64,000 nt of DNA, taken from positions 411,164 through 475,163 of the forward strand of contig NZ_FNGM01000001.1 of NCBI RefSeq assembly GCF_900102965.1. Reading direction: 5' to 3'. The position numbers and the translations under genes are program-made. How positions within the stretch are numbered: the first letter of the stretch is position 1; every line of letters starts with the position of its first letter. This stretch comes from Paenibacillus jilunlii (GTDB taxonomy: Bacteria; Bacillota; Bacilli; Paenibacillales; Paenibacillaceae). Below the pieces are notes generated by a model. The model was not told where the DNA came from. It saw nothing but the letters and a program-made list of their open reading frames with translations, and did not search any database. Positions 60,717 to 64,000 of the stretch are shown piece after piece.

Positions 60717-62126
60717 ATGTCGATTGCGACAACGATGATTATCCGGCTGGAAATCCGCAAGTCAGTTGCGACTTTTGGGGATGTGGCGTCGAGACTGGCT
60801 GCGGTCGGTGGCGATATCGTGGCCATTGACGTGATTCGCGCAGGCAAGGATGTAACTACACGGGATATTACGGTCAATGTGCAGGATGCCGCGAATGAAG
60901 AGATTATTACGGTGCTTACAGACATGCCGGGGATTAAGGTCATCAATATATCAGACCGGACCTTTCTCGCCCATATCGGCGGCAAAATCGAGATTACCCC
61001 CAAGATGCCGATCAAGAACCGGGAGGATCTGTCACTGGTCTATACGCCGGGTGTGGCGCGTGTCTGCATGGCGATTGCTGAGGACCCGGGCAGAGCCTAT
61101 TCCCTTACGATGAAAAGAAACACGGTAGCTGTCGTCACCGACGGCACAGCAGTGCTGGGGCTGGGCGATATCGGACCGGAAGCGGCGATGCCGGTGATGG
61201 AGGGGAAGGCGATGCTGTTCAAGCAATTGGCAGATATCGATGCTTTTCCGTTGTGCCTGGATACCAAAGATCCCGAAGAAATTATCCGTGTCGTGAAAGC
61301 GGTTACTGCCGGGTTTGGCGGTATTAACCTGGAAGACATCAGCTCTCCGCGCTGCTTCGAGATTGAGCGGCGGCTGTCCGCTGAATTGGATATTCCGGTG
61401 TTTCATGACGATCAGCATGGGACGGCGGTTGTAGCATTGGCCGGTCTTTTGAATGCGCTGAAGGTGGTCGGGAAAAGGGTAGAGGATTGCCGGATCGTCG
61501 TAGTAGGCATCGGGGCAGCGGGTGTTTCGATCTGCCGTCTGCTGCTGGCGGCGGGGGCACGGAAGCTGTATGCGGTTGACCGGGCGGGCATTCTGCACAA
61601 GGGCCAGACGTATGACAATGCCGAGTGGAGCTGGCTTGCCGAAGCCACCAATCCCGAGGGGCTGACCGGAGGGCTGACGGAGGCGATGCAGGGGGCGGAT
61701 GTATTCATTGGGGTATCCAGTGGAGGCATCCTGAGCGTGGATCATCTGAAAAGTATGGCGGAGGATAACATCGTCTTTGCCATGGCGAACCCGATTCCCG
61801 AGATCGAACCGGAGCTGGCCGAGTCTTATGCCCGGGTCGTGGCTACCGGAAGAAGCGATTATCCGAATCAGATCAATAATGTGCTTTGTTTTCCGGGGAT
61901 TTTCCGCGGGGCACTGGATTGCAGGGCCAAGGTGGTGAATCTGGAGATGAAGCTGGCTGCGGCCCAGGCGATTGCTTCGGTGGTTCATCCGGACGAGCTC
62001 AATGAGCAGTATATCATCCCGAGTATTTTTAATGAGAAAGTGGTTGAAGGCGTACGGGAGGCGGTCATCCGGGCCGCAATCGCAACAGGTATGGCACGCA
62101 GGCTTCCGCCTGACATTTCGGAGTAA
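60717..62126 (+). CDS. NAD(P)-dependent malic enzyme with N-terminal ACT domain
   Basis: 469 residues. An ACT-type regulatory domain (residues ~5-85) precedes the malic enzyme: VYTPGVARVC (catalytic Tyr) near residue 109, GLGDIGPEAAMPVMEGKAMLFKQL with Lys near residue 163, FHDDQHGTAVVALAGLLNAL near residue 225, Rossmann loop VGIGAAGVSI near residue 262, and the tail VFAMANPIPEIEP. It oxidatively decarboxylates malate to pyruvate with NAD(P)H production. ATG behind AAGGAGG. Single gene; the ACT domain suggests allosteric control by a small ligand. Confidence 0.94.
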   Translation: MSIATTMIIRLEIRKSVATFGDVASRLAAVGGDIVAIDVIRAGKDVTTRDITVNVQDAANEEIITVLTDMPGIKVINISDRTFLAHIGGKIEITPKMPIKNREDLSLVYTPGVARVCMAIAEDPGRAYSLTMKRNTVAVVTDGTAVLGLGDIGPEAAMPVMEGKAMLFKQLADIDAFPLCLDTKDPEEIIRVVKAVTAGFGGINLEDISSPRCFEIERRLSAELDIPVFHDDQHGTAVVALAGLLNALKVVGKRVEDCRIVVVGIGAAGVSICRLLLAAGARKLYAVDRAGILHKGQTYDNAEWSWLAEATNPEGLTGGLTEAMQGADVFIGVSSGGILSVDHLKSMAEDNIVFAMANPIPEIEPELAESYARVVATGRSDYPNQINNVLCFPGIFRGALDCRAKVVNLEMKLAAAQAIASVVHPDELNEQYIIPSIFNEKVVEGVREAVIRAAIATGMARRLPPDISE

Positions 62127-62173
62127 GACAGGTTAACTCCAAGATGGCAACATCGTTATAGGCCGGCAAAAGG

Positions 62174-62206
62174 GTACAGCGAGAAGTGTCGCTGTATCTT
62201 TTTTTA
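62174..62206 (+). terminator. terminator after malic enzyme
   Basis: GTACAGCGA (62174-62182) pairs with TCGCTGTAT (62189-62197), then a run of T. Confidence 0.85.
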
Positions 62207-62293
62207 AAAATAAGCATACTGAGTTAGACACTATAAATTACTATTTGTGTTATTAATACAATTAGCTGAAATTAGCTCATTATAGGAGGGTAC

Positions 62294-62839
62294 ATGTACA
62301 GCAGAATTCATATTATGGGGGCTTCGGGAGCGGGAACCAGTACGCTGGGCAGGTCTTTGGCTGAACGTCTGCCGCATGTGCATTTGGACAGCGACGATTA
62401 TTTCTGGGAACATAAATATACTCAACAGACAGAGCTTACAGAAAGGCTGCGCACGATCCAACGTGATCTGGACCAGCAAGAGCCCTACATATTGTCCGGT
62501 GCGGTCTGCGGATGGGGTGACGGGCTGCGCCCTCGTTTTGATCTGGTGGTATTTCTGTGGATTCCGCCGGAAATCCGGCTTGAACGCCTGAGAATGAGGG
62601 AATATGAGCGTTATGGTGCGGACAGTCTGCCTGGCGGCAGCAAGTTTCAAGAGGTGCAGACTTTTATGGAGTGGGCGGCTTTATATGATACAGCGGGTCC
62701 TGAAGTCAGAAGCCGGGTGCTGCATGAGGAATGGATGTCACGGTTACAGTGCCCTGTGCTGAGGTTGGAAGGGGATATGACAGTGGATGCGCGGGTGGAG
62801 GCTGTACTGCGGGAATATGGTGATCAAGTTTCGGAATAG
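62294..62839 (+). CDS. P-loop kinase, adenylate/shikimate-kinase-like
   Basis: 181 residues. Walker A is HIMGASGAGTSTLG (residues 6-19), followed by an HLDSDDYFW acidic segment near residue 31 and the LID-like region RLERLRMREYERYGADSLPGG near residue 98. The fold is that of small nucleotide or metabolite kinases (AAA_18/Zeta-like group); Paenibacillus genomes encode several such unassigned kinases. ATG behind TAGGAGGG. Substrate unknown. Confidence 0.83.
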   Translation: MYSRIHIMGASGAGTSTLGRSLAERLPHVHLDSDDYFWEHKYTQQTELTERLRTIQRDLDQQEPYILSGAVCGWGDGLRPRFDLVVFLWIPPEIRLERLRMREYERYGADSLPGGSKFQEVQTFMEWAALYDTAGPEVRSRVLHEEWMSRLQCPVLRLEGDMTVDARVEAVLREYGDQVSE

Positions 62840-62908
62840 TACATACGAAGGAGCGGATAAGCTGGGGGAAATACACTATTTTTTACTAAAAAGGCGGGCG
62901 TAGTGCTT

Positions 62909-63130
62909 ATGCAAATTGGACTTATCAGGCATTTCAAAGTCAAGCCTCCTTCTGGACCATTTTGGATGTCAGCAGAGCAGTTCAGCAAATGGATATTGGA
63001 ATACGAACAAGCGGAACTTCTGCATACTGATTATGCGGTGACCGATTATGAATGGAACAGATGTCTGTGCAGCGATCAAGGGATGATTCATCCGCAAAAT
63101 GGGCAGCTATATATCTATGAAAAGGAATAA
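62909..63130 (+). pseudogene. truncated histidine phosphatase family protein
   Basis: 73 codons that begin MQIGLIRHFKVK with the RH catalytic motif of the phosphoglycerate mutase/histidine phosphatase family, and continue to the first ~60 residues of the fold (FSKWILEYEQAEL, CLCSD). Intact members of this group have about 190-200 residues with a second His. Here, after SDQGMIHPQ, similarity is lost and the frame ends 17 codons on. So most of the enzyme is missing. The start (ATG 62909, or GTG 62903) still has a GGCGGG site. Confidence 0.65.
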
Positions 63131-63159
63131 TAAAACAACGGAAAGCGGGATAACTGCAA

Positions 63160-63603
63160 ATGGTCACTATTAAGGAAATTGAGTACGAATCACTAGGCGC
63201 ATTGAACAAGCTCTACGATGAACTGATCGGTCATCCTACGAACCCGCAGAAGCTCGAGGCAACCTTTCGCACAATTCAGGCAGACAGCCGGTACATACTG
63301 TTAGGCGCTTTTGTAGACGGGGAACTGCTGGGCTCGATGATGGGCATTGTATGCCAGGATCTTGTTGGCGAGTGCCGTCCGTTTATGGTCATCGAGAATG
63401 TGGTCGTTTCTTCCCGCTCACGGCGCCAGGGCCTCGGCAAAAAGCTTATAGCTGCCCTGGAGGCCATCGCTCACGAAAGAGACTGTTATTACATCATGTT
63501 CGTCTCCGGGGAGAAGCGGAAGGAAGCGCATATTTTTTATGAGGCGATGGGCTACCGGGAAGAAAAGGTGGAGGGATACCGCAAGCATCTGAGCTCGCAT
63601 TGA
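63160..63603 (+). CDS. GNAT family N-acetyltransferase
   Basis: 147 residues, complete GNAT fold. Acetyl-CoA loop SSRSRRQGLGKKLIAALEAIA near residue 85 (core RxxGxG/A), FMVIENVVV strand before it, and the ending EAHIFYEAMGYREEKVEGYRKHL typical of the family. ATG with a weak GCGGG site upstream. Acceptor unknown. Lies just after the truncated phosphatase. Confidence 0.9.
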   Translation: MVTIKEIEYESLGALNKLYDELIGHPTNPQKLEATFRTIQADSRYILLGAFVDGELLGSMMGIVCQDLVGECRPFMVIENVVVSSRSRRQGLGKKLIAALEAIAHERDCYYIMFVSGEKRKEAHIFYEAMGYREEKVEGYRKHLSSH

Positions 63604-63685
63604 GGGCAGCTTGCGGTCCCCGCACTCTTGCTGCTGCAATGGCCCGATATTTCAGCAGTAATGGTGGACAGCCCACCATCGAGAA

Positions 63686-64000
63686 TCAGCTTCCCGTGCT
63701 CTTATAATGTCTCACTCCAAAACACCAGACCAGCAGCGAAAAGCACAGGAATGCCGCACCCGCCGGAAGGGCGAGGTATCCCAGCCACTGCGGATAATTC
63801 CAGCCGCATACCGCAGCCGCAGGGTAGAAGCTGATAAAAAGCATGGGCAGCACAAAGCTGAACATGCTTTTTAGTGCTCTTGGCATATAAGGCTCGGGAC
63901 AGCGGGTGATCTGGTAGCTGGCATTGGTCAGGAGATAGATCCAGTCCAGGCCTTTGATGGTAAAGAACGCAAGCCCCGAGGTAAGCACAAATACCCCGCA
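63686..64000 (-). CDS. ABC-2 family transporter permease (N-terminus outside window)
   Basis: Only the C-terminal ~104 codons are inside; the frame stays open to base 64000. FFTIKGLDWIYLLTNASYQITRCPEPYMPRALKSMFSFVLPMLFISFYPA (spread over the first ~60 residues, core F(I/L)P..F..FYPA) and two membrane helices match the ABC2_membrane_6 (PF06182) family of permeases that pair with an ABC ATPase. Further genes of the operon should lie downstream of the window edge. Confidence 0.8.
   Translation of the reverse strand, partial: CGVFVLTSGLAFFTIKGLDWIYLLTNASYQITRCPEPYMPRALKSMFSFVLPMLFISFYPAAAVCGWNYPQWLGYLALPAGAAFLCFSLLVWCFGVRHYKSTGS

Overview
The window reads as a chromosomal segment of a moderately GC-rich Gram-positive rod of the Paenibacillus type. 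Supports are: strong AGGAGG-type ribosome binding sites with frequent TTG and GTG starts; a seven-part Mrp antiporter locus; an LtaS-like polymerase; an Amj-type lipid II flippase; a ydaO-type c-di-AMP riboswitch; CcpA (cre-like) sites; many one-gene regulators; and short families typical of Bacillales. The genus is an inference; no rRNA or tRNA gene is present. There is no CRISPR array, prophage or intact insertion sequence.

Layout. 1-5394: 3' part of an mrp operon in which MrpA and MrpB are one protein. 5410-6398: c-di-AMP riboswitch and an alpha/beta hydrolase. 6691-9090: LTA-synthase-like polymerase and a MarR regulator. 9206-14537: DeoR regulator divergent from an L-fucose catabolic operon (isomerase, kinase, aldolase, mutarotase) with a near-consensus promoter, an inverted repeat and a cre-like site. 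About 14640-15920: AT-rich island with two orphan small genes and a probable group II intron remnant. 16049-19057: membrane-anchored serine hydrolase, a possible structured RNA, and a lone Rieske oxygenase. 19281-28635: mostly single genes (membrane protein, pdxK, two glycosyltransferases, GDSL hydrolase, sugar isomerase/epimerase divergent from a CE7 esterase with two cre-like sites, LtrA, DUF1232). 28744-33846: HxlR/nitroreductase pair, lrgAB-like pair, GH51 arabinofuranosidase divergent from an ArsR-type regulator. 33963-42806: small proteins, esterase/TetR pair, Nudix, aldo/keto reductase/TetR pair, Amj, and a secreted coiled-coil protein behind an attenuator-like hairpin.

43101-50536 is the most unusual region: a ketosynthase III-like enzyme, ATP-grasp ligase, 3beta-HSD-like reductase, metallo-beta-lactamase-fold hydrolase, CapK/F390-type adenylating enzyme and GNAT-like protein, each overlapping the next, followed by a short-chain dehydrogenase. 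I infer a small-molecule or lipid biosynthetic operon of unknown product; its enzyme logic resembles, but is not, the OleABCD pathway.

50577-57357 carries signal peptidase I and a run of second-messenger genes: HD-GYP phosphodiesterase, small (p)ppGpp synthetase, and a Cache-like GGDEF cyclase. 57489-64000 has a cupin with a Tyr/Gln/Pro-rich tail, a chimeric pseudogene (receiver domain joined to an FtsX-like permease fragment), a quinone oxidoreductase/TetR pair sharing one operator, an ACT-domain malic enzyme, a small kinase, a truncated histidine phosphatase, a GNAT, and the end of an ABC-2 permease cut by the window edge. Several decayed genes (SDR, response regulator/permease, phosphatase) show recent gene loss in this last third.
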